64,000 bases of DNA from CALXXL01 sp034926605 (GTDB lineage Bacteria > Verrucomicrobiota > Lentisphaeria > Victivallales > Victivallaceae): assembly GCA_034926605.1 (NCBI GenBank), contig JAYFQV010000010.1, positions 1-64,000 on the forward strand, written 5' to 3'. Below the pieces are notes generated by a model. The model was not told where the DNA came from, did no database searches, and worked only from the letters and a program-made list of their open reading frames with translations. The position numbers were made by a program, and so were the translations under genes. Positions 49,036-57,534 of the stretch are shown in pieces; position 1 is the stretch's first letter, and every line of letters starts with the position of its first letter.

Positions 49036-50882
49036 TGGCTCATACCTTTCTTAAGAGGATGCTCGACTCTGAGTCAAGGACTTTTCAGTGGCGTATCGTC
49101 TGTTGCGTCCTTGGTACGGTATTGCTGGCCAACTCTTTTGCCGCCGGGTGGTTTTTGTCTGTGCCGTCGGCGTCGGAAATTCTGGCGATGGCGGCGGCGG
49201 TGCTGCTTGGGGCTCCGCTGGTAATACAGTCCATATATGACCTTTGCCGGGCACGGTCGGACATGAATGAATTGGCGGCGCTCAGCTTTTTGGCCGCGTT
49301 CTCCACCGGCGAATATCGTACCGCCGCGGCAATCGCGTTCTTTATGATCGTCTCACTGCTGATAGAATATCGTTCTCAGCTGGGGGCGCGGCGCAATATT
49401 GAATCGCTGCTGAATCTGGTGCCCAAGCGGGCATGCCGTCTCGACGGCGCCGTCGAGACGGCGGTCGACTGCGCGGATTTGCGGAAGGGCGACATGGTGC
49501 GGGTGCGTCCAGGCGACAGCATTCCATCCGATGCCGTGGTTCGCAAAGGAACCAGCTTTGTGAACGAGGCCAGCATCACCGGCGAATCTCTCCCGGTAGA
49601 GAAACAGCCGGGTTCCTCCGTGTTTGCCGGCAGCATCAACACCTCCGGGGTTATGGACATAGAGGTCACTCATACCGAGGAAGACAGCACTCTGGCGAAA
49701 ATCAAGGAATTGATAATGGAGGCGGAAAACAGCCGCAGCCCCGGGATGCAGATCATTGACCGTTACGCCAACTATTATACTCCCATGATTCTTATGATAG
49801 CCGCTCTGGTGCTTTTTTTCACCCGCGACATCAATCGGGCGGTATCCATACTTATCATTGCCTGTCCGTGCACGATCCTTTTGAGCATTCCCAGCGTAAA
49901 GGTGGCGGCATTGTCGGCCGCGGCCGGAATGGGCGTAATCATCAAGAACATTTCCATTCTAGAGCTGGCGGGCAAGATAACCACGGTAGTTTTCGATAAA
50001 ACCGGAACGCTGACCACCGGCGTTCTCAGTGTGGTTGATTTGAGTCCGGCGGAGGGAGTTTCCTCCGATGAGTTGCTTTCGTGCGCGGCGATGGTCGAGT
50101 TCAATTCCCGCCATCCGGTCGCCGCCGCGGTGGTCGGCGAGGCGCGTGCCCGCAAACTGCCGATCCCCGAATGCACCGGATTTGAAGAGGTGCCGGGTTA
50201 TGGGGTGCGCGGCAATGACATTCTTTGCGGCAATGTAAAATATCTGCGGCAGCACGGCATGTCGATCGACGACATGGAAACTCCGGCCGGTCTGAGTGTT
50301 TTATATGTGGTCAGAGGCGGCAGATTGATCGGAAACATCATGCTGGCCGACAAGATCAGGCCGGATGCCCGGGCCGCTCTGTCTGCCCTGCGGGAGACCG
50401 GCGTGTCGCGGATTGTAATGCTCACCGGCGACCGGATTCACGCGGCGCGCGGAGTCGCCGCCGAACTTGGCTGCGATGTCGAAGCCGAGATGCTACCGGC
50501 CGACAAGATGAGCAGCGTCAACACCTTGCGCCGTAACGGCGAAGTGGTGGCGGTGGTCGGCGACGGCGTGAATGACGCTCCTGCTCTGGCCGCCAGCGAC
50601 GTGGCGGTAGCCATGGGGGCGGCCGGAAGCGATGTGGCAATTCATTCAGCCTCGATTATTTTGCTGAACAACAAGCTGGACCGTATCGGCTTTATACTGC
50701 GTCTGGCCCGTCATGCGAACGCCATCATGCGGCAGAATCTTATTTTTTCGGTCTCATATATCGTTCTGCTTATGTTTTTGAGCGCGGCCGGGGCGATCCA
50801 TCCGGTGCTGGCTGTGATACTGCATACCGCCAGCGCGTTATTCGTAATATTCAACTCGTCGCGGCTGTTCAGGGAGGAATAG
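49032..50882 (+). CDS. P1B-type heavy-metal-transporting ATPase
   Basis: A 616-residue cation pump. The actuator loop is SITGESLPVEK (TGES 183-186), the metal-binding transmembrane motif is CPC (278-280, in ACPCTILLSIPS), the phosphorylation site is DKTGT (322-326), HP is at 361-362 (RHPVAAAV), and the hinge is VVGDGVNDAPALAASD. There is no N-terminal HMA domain. The last helices (LHTASALFVIFNSSRLF) lack both the Cu-type MSSxxV element and the Zn/Cd-type Asp, so ion specificity is unclear. It leads an operon with three SPFH proteins. Confidence 0.9.
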   Translation: MMAHTFLKRMLDSESRTFQWRIVCCVLGTVLLANSFAAGWFLSVPSASEILAMAAAVLLGAPLVIQSIYDLCRARSDMNELAALSFLAAFSTGEYRTAAAIAFFMIVSLLIEYRSQLGARRNIESLLNLVPKRACRLDGAVETAVDCADLRKGDMVRVRPGDSIPSDAVVRKGTSFVNEASITGESLPVEKQPGSSVFAGSINTSGVMDIEVTHTEEDSTLAKIKELIMEAENSRSPGMQIIDRYANYYTPMILMIAALVLFFTRDINRAVSILIIACPCTILLSIPSVKVAALSAAAGMGVIIKNISILELAGKITTVVFDKTGTLTTGVLSVVDLSPAEGVSSDELLSCAAMVEFNSRHPVAAAVVGEARARKLPIPECTGFEEVPGYGVRGNDILCGNVKYLRQHGMSIDDMETPAGLSVLYVVRGGRLIGNIMLADKIRPDARAALSALRETGVSRIVMLTGDRIHAARGVAAELGCDVEAEMLPADKMSSVNTLRRNGEVVAVVGDGVNDAPALAASDVAVAMGAAGSDVAIHSASIILLNNKLDRIGFILRLARHANAIMRQNLIFSVSYIVLLMFLSAAGAIHPVLAVILHTASALFVIFNSSRLFREE

Positions 50883-50888
50883 GCTATT

Positions 50889-52847
50889 ATGATGGTCATG
50901 CTGACATTTTATATCGCACTGACGCTGGGCAATACATTGCTGGCGCTGTGGAGCGGCAATGCGTTGTGCGGAGTTATCGGGAATTATCTTTACGGATTTC
51001 TGCCGGTGGTGGTGCTGCAATATCTGCGCGAGAGGCACGAGCGCGAGGTGGCATCGGCCGGGATCTCGGCGCCGGTCGCCAAGGCGAACCCGGAGCCCGG
51101 CGTTCAGCCGCGGCAAGATGGATCCGGGTCCATCTTTCAACCGCTCGGAGCCGGGAAGTCCATTCCGGCGGGAACCGGTTCCGGTTCGGCGTCGTTCTAC
51201 GCCGGATTTTGGGATGAGGACTTTCAGAAAAGGAGCGCCATAGCGATCACGGTATGGCTGATATTGTGTCTCGGACGCAGCGTGTTCGCGCTGACGCGCC
51301 TGTCCGGTTTCAGGAGCGGTGACGGAAGTGTTTCCGTTCTGACGCTGCTGGCGCTTACGGCCATGGCGTGGTTTATCGGAGTGAATGCCGTGATTTTCAT
51401 TCGGGAATCCTTGAAGCGTAACCGCGATGCCGGAAGAGAAACCGCATACCGGATCGTAAACGCGGCGGTATGGTTCGTATTTGCGGCGGCGTTGGCGGCC
51501 GGGGCCGATTACATTCAGGTGCCATATGTCGACTATTGTGCGACCATGCTGCTGGCGGCGTTCAACGTGCTGCTTGCAATAGAGATAACCTTGCGGCTGG
51601 TCGGGCGCTGGTTTCGTCCCCGGCACGCCGCGGGTTCCCACCGGGAGGTGTTCGATCTGTATGCGCTTGAAATGGTCGCCGCGCCGGGCAAGGCCGCCGG
51701 GCTGTTTGCGGAAATGTTGGATCGCCAGCTGGGTTTCGAAGTCAGTAAGAATCATTTTTTCAAGGCTTTTGCCGGCAGTTTGCTTCCGACTGTCTTCTTT
51801 TCGGTAATACTTTTGTGGGGACTTACCTCGATTGTGGTGCTCAATCCGGGGGAACAGGGACTGGTGCTGCGTTTCGGCAAGCCGTCCGGACGGGTACTTG
51901 AGTCGGGATTCAGCCTGAAGGCGCCGTGGCCGATAGAGACGGTCAGGGCGTTGGATGTTTGGACCATACGCCGGGTGAGGGTGGGATCTCACCGGACCAC
52001 GGGGGCCGATGCCGACATATATTTGAAGGATGCGCCGATATTGTGGACCAACAACCACGGTGTCAGCAACGACGAACTTTTGATAGTCGCCCCGCCGGCG
52101 GACATGATGAATACCGTCAAGGCGGATGGGAAGACACCCTCGATCTCGCTGGTCGGCGCCGATATTACGGTGGAATACCGAATTTCCGACATCGGCAAAT
52201 ATCTGCGGGTAAGCGCTGATCCCGAAACGTATCTGACCGCCGTCAGTATGGCCGCCGCTTCGCGGATACTGTATCGTTATGACGTGGACGAGCTGTTTTG
52301 CAGGGGGAGGATAGAAATACCCGGAGTGCTGCGGGAGGCTATACAGCGGCAGAGCGACAGACTCGGTCTGGGGCTGGAAGTGCTGAACGTGGGGCTCGGG
52401 GGGGTGCATCCGCCGCAAGCGGTGGCTTCCGCGTTTCAGGAGCCGGTGGTGGCGCTCCAGCAGAAGGAGATGACCATTGAGTCGGCCAAGCAATACGAAA
52501 TTCAGAATTTGGTTGGAGCCACCGGCTCACTGGCGCAGACTCATGCATTGCTGGACGAGGAAAAAGATTTTTCAAAACTGTCTCAGGACTGCAATGGCGA
52601 GGTGGCCGTTGTTCTGGCGGACGCACGCGCCTATCGCTGCGAGCGGGCCAATGCCGAGTTCGGGAAAGCCGACCGTTTCCGCAAGGAGAGGCTGCTCTAT
52701 CAGGCGTCGCCGCGGGTTTATCTCAACGATTGCCTGATGTCCACGCTGGAGGCCGGGCTGGCTGAACGCAAGAAATATGTGATTATCGGCGAGCGGGACA
52801 AACTCGTATTGCGATTTGACTGCAAAGAACTAAATTACAAATATTGA
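50889..52847 (+). CDS. Large SPFH-domain membrane protein (HflK-like)
   Basis: A 652-residue protein. The N-terminal about 280 residues contain six or so membrane helices and a proline/glycine-rich cytoplasmic loop, an unusual addition. A further helix (LLPTVFFSVILLWGLTSIVVL) leads into an SPFH/prohibitin domain (NPGEQGLVLRFGKPSGRVLESGFSLKAPWPIETV) and a helical region (FQEPVVALQQKEMTIESAKQYEIQNLVGAT). The layout corresponds to the HflK-like proteins found beside metal ATPases in PVC and Bacteroidetes bacteria. It starts 6 nt after the ATPase stop codon. Confidence 0.85.
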   Translation: MMVMLTFYIALTLGNTLLALWSGNALCGVIGNYLYGFLPVVVLQYLRERHEREVASAGISAPVAKANPEPGVQPRQDGSGSIFQPLGAGKSIPAGTGSGSASFYAGFWDEDFQKRSAIAITVWLILCLGRSVFALTRLSGFRSGDGSVSVLTLLALTAMAWFIGVNAVIFIRESLKRNRDAGRETAYRIVNAAVWFVFAAALAAGADYIQVPYVDYCATMLLAAFNVLLAIEITLRLVGRWFRPRHAAGSHREVFDLYALEMVAAPGKAAGLFAEMLDRQLGFEVSKNHFFKAFAGSLLPTVFFSVILLWGLTSIVVLNPGEQGLVLRFGKPSGRVLESGFSLKAPWPIETVRALDVWTIRRVRVGSHRTTGADADIYLKDAPILWTNNHGVSNDELLIVAPPADMMNTVKADGKTPSISLVGADITVEYRISDIGKYLRVSADPETYLTAVSMAAASRILYRYDVDELFCRGRIEIPGVLREAIQRQSDRLGLGLEVLNVGLGGVHPPQAVASAFQEPVVALQQKEMTIESAKQYEIQNLVGATGSLAQTHALLDEEKDFSKLSQDCNGEVAVVLADARAYRCERANAEFGKADRFRKERLLYQASPRVYLNDCLMSTLEAGLAERKKYVIIGERDKLVLRFDCKELNYKY

Positions 52848-52857
52848 GATGATTGCT

Positions 52858-53778
52858 ATGAAAAGATTTCTTCTTATCGCGCTGGGCTTTGGGTTGTTGG
52901 CAATCTTTGCATTCTATCTGCTGACTTTCCAGGTGGAATTCGACAAGTCGGTACTGCTGTCCACTTTCGGCAAGGTGACCCCCGAGAACGTGATCAACGC
53001 GGACGGCACTCAGGCCGGGCTGCATTTCAAGTGGCCGTATCCCATTCAGAAGGCGATTCCGCTGGAGCGCCGCACCATGGTCTTCAACGATCGCCTCGAG
53101 CAGCAGGAGACGCTTGATAAGCAGGTTGTTATTCTTAAAACCTATTTGGCGTGGCGGATCGTCGATCCGCTGAATTTCTACCGCTCCTTCAAGACCAAGG
53201 AATATTGCGAGCGCTTTCTGGCGGAAAGACTGCGTTCGGCCAGAAGCGAAATCGGCAGTTTTACCTTTGACGATCTTACCAATATCAATCCTAAAAAATT
53301 GAAGATCGCCGAGGCTGAAGAGGCAATCCTAATGCGGATGCGGCGGGAACTTTCCGGCCAGGATTGCGGCATAGAAATCCAAACCGTGGGCATTTCGCGA
53401 ATAGAATTGCCCGAACAGATAACCAGCAGCGTGTTCGCCAGAATGACGCAGACCCGTCAACGGCTTGCCCAGCAGGCCCGCTCCGAGGGTGACGCCATAG
53501 CCCAGGGGATTCGTGCGAAAACCGACAGCGAGCTGAAACGCATAATGGCCTACGCCAACCGCGAGGCCCAGACCATTCGCGCCGAAGGCGACGCCGAGGC
53601 GGCCGAGCAGTACAAGGTTTTTGCCAAAGACGAGAAACTCGCCATATTCCTGCGCAATTTGGAGGCACTGAAAACCACGCTGGCCAACAACTCCACATTC
53701 CTGCTGGATACGAAGATCGTGCCATTCGATCTTTTGAAGGAACTTCAGGGCAAGGGTGCGCCGGATGAGCAGAAATAA
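52858..53778 (+). CDS. SPFH-domain protein, HflC-like
   Basis: A 306-residue protein with one N-terminal helix (LLIALGFGLLAIFAFYLLTF) and a canonical HflC layout: VLLSTFGKVTPEN, GLHFKWPYPIQKAIPLERRTMVFN, an R-M-T-Q-T-RQRLAQQARSEGDA-type segment, and the coiled ANREAQTIRAEGDAEAAEQYKVFAKDEKLAIFLRNLEALKTTL. HflC-like proteins form membrane cages with HflK. ATG 52858 is preferred to 52849, 9 nt upstream, on N-terminal shape; neither has a strong SD. Confidence 0.88.
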   Translation: MKRFLLIALGFGLLAIFAFYLLTFQVEFDKSVLLSTFGKVTPENVINADGTQAGLHFKWPYPIQKAIPLERRTMVFNDRLEQQETLDKQVVILKTYLAWRIVDPLNFYRSFKTKEYCERFLAERLRSARSEIGSFTFDDLTNINPKKLKIAEAEEAILMRMRRELSGQDCGIEIQTVGISRIELPEQITSSVFARMTQTRQRLAQQARSEGDAIAQGIRAKTDSELKRIMAYANREAQTIRAEGDAEAAEQYKVFAKDEKLAIFLRNLEALKTTLANNSTFLLDTKIVPFDLLKELQGKGAPDEQK

Positions 53779-54886
53779 CAACAGCTGGGAAGTATTGGAC
53801 ATCGCGCTGGGGCGCGGCGCAAAGCTGTTGCTGGCGCTGATGGCGGCGGCGTTTGTGGTCTTTTGCTTCAGTAATATCTTCTGGGTGGAGGAGGGCTTTG
53901 TCGCCATCAGGTGCCGGTTCGGCGATATTTCCGGAAACGATGACTATGTTATCACTCCCGGCGGGCCGCATTTCGCGTTGCCTTATCCCATGGACAAGGT
54001 TGTGAAGATACCCACCACCCGCCAGAGCGTCTCCACGGAAAACGCATTCTGCGCCATCGGCACGGCGGTGAACGGCAATGCTGGAACGGTATATTACTAT
54101 GGTCAGCCCGGAGCTCCGCTGACTCAGCTGTTGCCGGGGTCGCTTATCACTGGCGACAAGAATGTGGTCCAGGGGCAATGGACTGCCGACTATCAGATTG
54201 ATGTTACAAAACTGAAGACATTTGCAACCAACGTCGGCGGTCTTGATAACGCCAAGACGCTTATCAGATCGGCGCTGGAACAGGCTGTCATAAAAGTGGT
54301 TAGCGGCATGTCGGTGGATGAATTCGTCAAAGGCAATATCGATAACGCCGAGATTCGCCGACTCGCTCAGGCTGCGCTGGACGATGTGCCCAGCGGGTTG
54401 ATAATCAATCACGTGTCAAGCAACAGCTACGGGGTTCCCGAGGTTTTGCGAGAGGCATTTTTACAGGTCAACAAGGCCGAAAGCGAAAAGGCAACCCAGA
54501 TTGAAAAAGCCAAGCGGTTCCGGGAGGCGACGCTCAATACGGCGGCCGGAGGCGCGTGGAGTGAAATACTTGCGGCCATCGACGACTATGAGAACAACCA
54601 TGATTACAGCCGCCTTAAGGGGGCTTTTGAGTCTTCCATGATTTCCGGCAGCATTTCCAAGCCGCTGACCGAAGCCAGAATATATCGCACCGAAGTGGTG
54701 CAGAAAACCAAGAGCGACGCCGAGCGTTTTGAGAAATTGCTCGAACAGCATCGCGAAAACGCAAAAATATTGGAGAACCGTTTGCTGCAGGATGCGGTGC
54801 AGACGATATTCTCCGGCAATGTGAAAACATTCTATTTGCCGCAGGACAAGGACAAAACCTTGTATATGGAGCTTAACACCAATTAG
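53765..54886 (+). CDS. SPFH-domain protein, HflK-like
   Basis: A 373-residue protein with one helix (LLLALMAAAFVVFCFSNIFW), an SPFH domain (VEEGFVAIRCRFGDI..GGPHFALPYPMDKVVKIPTTRQS) with a long insertion (GTAVNGNAGTVYYYGQPG), and a charged helical end (VLREAFLQVNKAESEKATQIEKAKRFREATL). It partially overlaps the HflC-like gene (53765-53778). ATG 53765 follows CAAGGG by about 9 nt; GTG 53756 has none. The last gene of the operon. Confidence 0.87.
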   Translation: MSRNNNSWEVLDIALGRGAKLLLALMAAAFVVFCFSNIFWVEEGFVAIRCRFGDISGNDDYVITPGGPHFALPYPMDKVVKIPTTRQSVSTENAFCAIGTAVNGNAGTVYYYGQPGAPLTQLLPGSLITGDKNVVQGQWTADYQIDVTKLKTFATNVGGLDNAKTLIRSALEQAVIKVVSGMSVDEFVKGNIDNAEIRRLAQAALDDVPSGLIINHVSSNSYGVPEVLREAFLQVNKAESEKATQIEKAKRFREATLNTAAGGAWSEILAAIDDYENNHDYSRLKGAFESSMISGSISKPLTEARIYRTEVVQKTKSDAERFEKLLEQHRENAKILENRLLQDAVQTIFSGNVKTFYLPQDKDKTLYMELNTN

Positions 54887-55003
54887 TCCAATGTTCTATA
54901 ATCGGTTTCGGACCGTTTGATATTTTTCCGAAATCGCTTGCAAAACCGGATATTCGTGTCATATGTAAAACATTGCAAATCCAAAAAGCAGAAGGAGCAA
55001 GCG

Positions 55004-55837
55004 ATGAAAAAGAGTGTTTTTGCCGCGTGGTGCATGCCGGTTTTGGCTGTTTTCGGAGCCGGATGCATATATGTCGACCTTTCACCGTCCGGCAACGTGA
55101 CTGCCGCCGTTGCCGCGGCCGCCGCGAAATCTGATCGGGCGGCCGTCAATCCGCAACCGGCGGCCAAGCCCGATAAGGAGAATGGCTCGGCCGAGGTGAT
55201 GGAGCTGAAACTTCCGTACCGGCAGTTTGTGATCCATCCCGAATTGTCCGGCAAATATTCGCTGGCGGTGCTGCTGCATGGCTCCGGCGAGCGGGGCGAC
55301 GACAACTTTATCCAGCTTACCCACGGCGCCCGCGAACTTGCGGCTTACGCCGAAAAGACCAACCGGAAATGTATCGTGCTGGTTCCGCAGTGTCCGAAGG
55401 ATCAGAGCTGGAGCGAGCACGGCGGGATGCTTTCTCCCTACGGCGCGGCGGTGCTGGCGCTGATCGACCGGAAGTCCAAGGAATTTGACGTCGATTCCAA
55501 GCGCATATACCTGACCGGGCTGTCGATGGGCGGCTACGGGACTTGGACGATGGTGGCGACCCGTCCGGAGTTTTTCGCGGCCGCCATTCCGATCTGCGGC
55601 GGCGGCAACCCGGAATGGGGAAAGTCGCTCAGCCACACGCCTTTGATGGTTTTTCACGGAGCCAAGGACGATGCGGTGAACGTGGAGAATTCGCGCAAGA
55701 TGGTGGCGGCAGTAAAGGCGGCCGGCGGCAATGTTACCTACGTTGAATATCCGGACGAAAAGCATTTTTCCTGGCAGCCTGCCTATGCCGACGACGCCAC
55801 CTTCGACTGGATGTTTTCAAACCAGCGCGCGGAATAA
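55004..55837 (+). CDS. Lipoprotein carboxylesterase/phospholipase-like hydrolase
   Basis: A 277-residue lipoprotein (signal with lipobox VFGAGC, Cys 17). A low-complexity Ala-rich linker precedes an alpha/beta hydrolase of the PHB depolymerase/predicted peptidase type. The oxyanion region is LAVLLHGSGERGDDN, the nucleophile elbow is GLSMGGYGTW, the acid is in FHGAKDDAVNVENS, and the base is in YPDEKHFSW. It is probably an envelope esterase acting on glycan-bound esters. ATG 55004 follows GAAGGAG by 6 nt. Confidence 0.88.
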   Translation: MKKSVFAAWCMPVLAVFGAGCIYVDLSPSGNVTAAVAAAAAKSDRAAVNPQPAAKPDKENGSAEVMELKLPYRQFVIHPELSGKYSLAVLLHGSGERGDDNFIQLTHGARELAAYAEKTNRKCIVLVPQCPKDQSWSEHGGMLSPYGAAVLALIDRKSKEFDVDSKRIYLTGLSMGGYGTWTMVATRPEFFAAAIPICGGGNPEWGKSLSHTPLMVFHGAKDDAVNVENSRKMVAAVKAAGGNVTYVEYPDEKHFSWQPAYADDATFDWMFSNQRAE

Positions 55838-55911
55838 TGGGCGACGCGGGTTCCCCCGGCAGCCTGGCCGGGGGATTGAGGCCCCCAATATAAGGGGAGG
55901 GGGATTGAAGG

Positions 55912-57351
55912 ATGAACAGGATATTTTTTACGGCATTGCTTTCGGCCGCAGCGTGTCTGGCGGCGGCGGCCGGGGCTCCGGACGGCGGCACGGTGGCGGC
56001 GAAAGATTTATGCGTTTGCGAGAAGCCGGAGATCGCGGCCGGATCGGCGAAGCAGACCGGCGAAACGGCGTTTGTCATTGCCGACGGTCCGGCCCAAAAG
56101 GTGATGTGCTACGGCGCCGTCTCCGAGGGGTTTGTTTTTGACGGTTACAAGCTGCCGGACGGCGATTATCCGGTGGAGTGGAATGGCCGGAAATATACGG
56201 TTCACCATGGGCCCAAAGCCTACCATCAGCATAGCGTGGGCTGGTGGTGCGGTAACCCGTCCGGCGAGCACCCCGGCGTCAGGGAATATCATATGCAGAC
56301 GACTCTGGTAGTGCCGGTTATGGAAGGAACCTGTTCACGTTGCGGTAAGACCTGTAAATTTCTCAATCGGGAAGGCAGACTGAAGGTCGAGCCGGTGTGT
56401 GTAACGATCACGTCGTGTCGCCCGGGGGAGAAAAACAGACTGGCATCCAACATGGTGTCAGGCATCGAAAAATCCGAGCCGGAAACACCGGCGGAACTCG
56501 GCGAGGCGGTATTTATTTCTCCGCCGTCGCAATATGTGGGGATTGGTAATTACAGCAGTCTTTCATACGGCGATCCGCCACCCGAGAACAGCACCTATAC
56601 CGGCTATTGGCGCGGATTCCACGACGACAGCAGGATCATGAGTATTGAGGGCAACTACAAGGACGGTATTCCAATAGGCACTTGGCGGGAGTATTACGAA
56701 AACGGCAATGTTAAGACGGTCATAATCTATGATGGCGCCGGACGCTATGAGGAAACCGGATATTATCCGGATGGAAGCCTTGAAGTCTTTTCCCGCGGAA
56801 CGTATGAGTTTTCCGGAGGCGAGGCGCCGCGACACCCCGGGTTTAACAGCAGATCGATTTGTTTTATCGGGCCGCTCAAAATCGGTTGGGAGCTGGATGG
56901 TGTCAAAGGCCGGGCTGAAATTTCAAGCGGCAAGGGTTTCGACCGCAGGCATAACTGTTATATATTCACCTATTGCTCGGTGCTGGAAAACAACGGGTTG
57001 GAAGCCGACGTCCATGTTATGGAAAACAAGTACCTGGGGCGGGTGGAAAAATTTACCGTTTCCGGCCGGATCAATCCGGAGACCGGCACGCTGGAAGATG
57101 CCAAGGTGAAAACTGTTTTGGGCGGCTCCCCGTCCATATCCGATAGCTATGTCGGCATAGCGGACGATAACGGCGTTCCCCGCAGGGTTGATCCGGCGGA
57201 TGAAGCTGTTCGGAATAGCGGCAGGAATAAGCAGTTTATGATTCTGGTCAAAGTGCCGCGACCGGACGGAACGCCGTTTGTCGAGTTTTTGTCATGGCGG
57301 ATAGCGTATCACAATCCAGCCCCGCAGGGAGACGCCGGAACGAAAAAATAG
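55912..57351 (+). CDS. Secreted protein with MORN-like (YwqK-type) repeats
   Basis: A 479-residue protein with a signal peptide (IFFTALLSAAACLAAAAGA). The first half is unrecognised and contains a four-Cys motif (GTCSRCGKTCKF), possibly zinc-binding. Residues about 220-310 carry MORN-like repeats: YTGYWRGFHDDS, IEGNYKDGIPIGTWREYYENG and EETGYYPDGSLEVF. The C-terminal domain (LKIGWELDGVKGRAE...) aligns with the lipoprotein at 8493-9320, so the two are paralogues. Ends before a strong terminator. Confidence 0.8.
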   Translation: MNRIFFTALLSAAACLAAAAGAPDGGTVAAKDLCVCEKPEIAAGSAKQTGETAFVIADGPAQKVMCYGAVSEGFVFDGYKLPDGDYPVEWNGRKYTVHHGPKAYHQHSVGWWCGNPSGEHPGVREYHMQTTLVVPVMEGTCSRCGKTCKFLNREGRLKVEPVCVTITSCRPGEKNRLASNMVSGIEKSEPETPAELGEAVFISPPSQYVGIGNYSSLSYGDPPPENSTYTGYWRGFHDDSRIMSIEGNYKDGIPIGTWREYYENGNVKTVIIYDGAGRYEETGYYPDGSLEVFSRGTYEFSGGEAPRHPGFNSRSICFIGPLKIGWELDGVKGRAEISSGKGFDRRHNCYIFTYCSVLENNGLEADVHVMENKYLGRVEKFTVSGRINPETGTLEDAKVKTVLGGSPSISDSYVGIADDNGVPRRVDPADEAVRNSGRNKQFMILVKVPRPDGTPFVEFLSWRIAYHNPAPQGDAGTKK

Positions 57352-57376
57352 CGGGTGACATACCAGAGGATAATTG

Positions 57377-57405
57377 AAACCCGGCCGGCGCAGGCCGGGT
57401 TTTTT
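57377..57405 (+). terminator. Intrinsic terminator after the MORN-like gene
   Basis: Stem AAACCCGGCC / GGCCGGGTTT, 6-nt loop GGCGCA, followed by T3. Perfectly paired. Confidence 0.85.
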
Positions 57406-57466
57406 GTCTTCGGGCGGCATCGGAGTGGCAACATGGCAAAAAATTATTGTTTTTCGGTAATTCGCA

Positions 57467-57496
57467 TTGAAATAATTTCGTTATGCCAGCTATATT
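57467..57496 (+). promoter_or_regulatory. Promoter of the iron-sulfur/tat operon
   Basis: TTGAAA (57467-57472), 18-bp spacer, TATATT (57491-57496), about 40 bp before ATG 57535. Confidence 0.55.
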
Positions 57497-57534
57497 ATGG
57501 TAGGCCCTTGTAATAAACCCGGGGCCGTGAGGCC

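Noticed and set aside
50838..52493. 551-codon minus-strand frame opposite the SPFH gene
   Set aside because: It is rich in Arg, His, Gln and Pro and lies entirely opposite a recognised SPFH protein; an artefact of G+C-rich codon usage.
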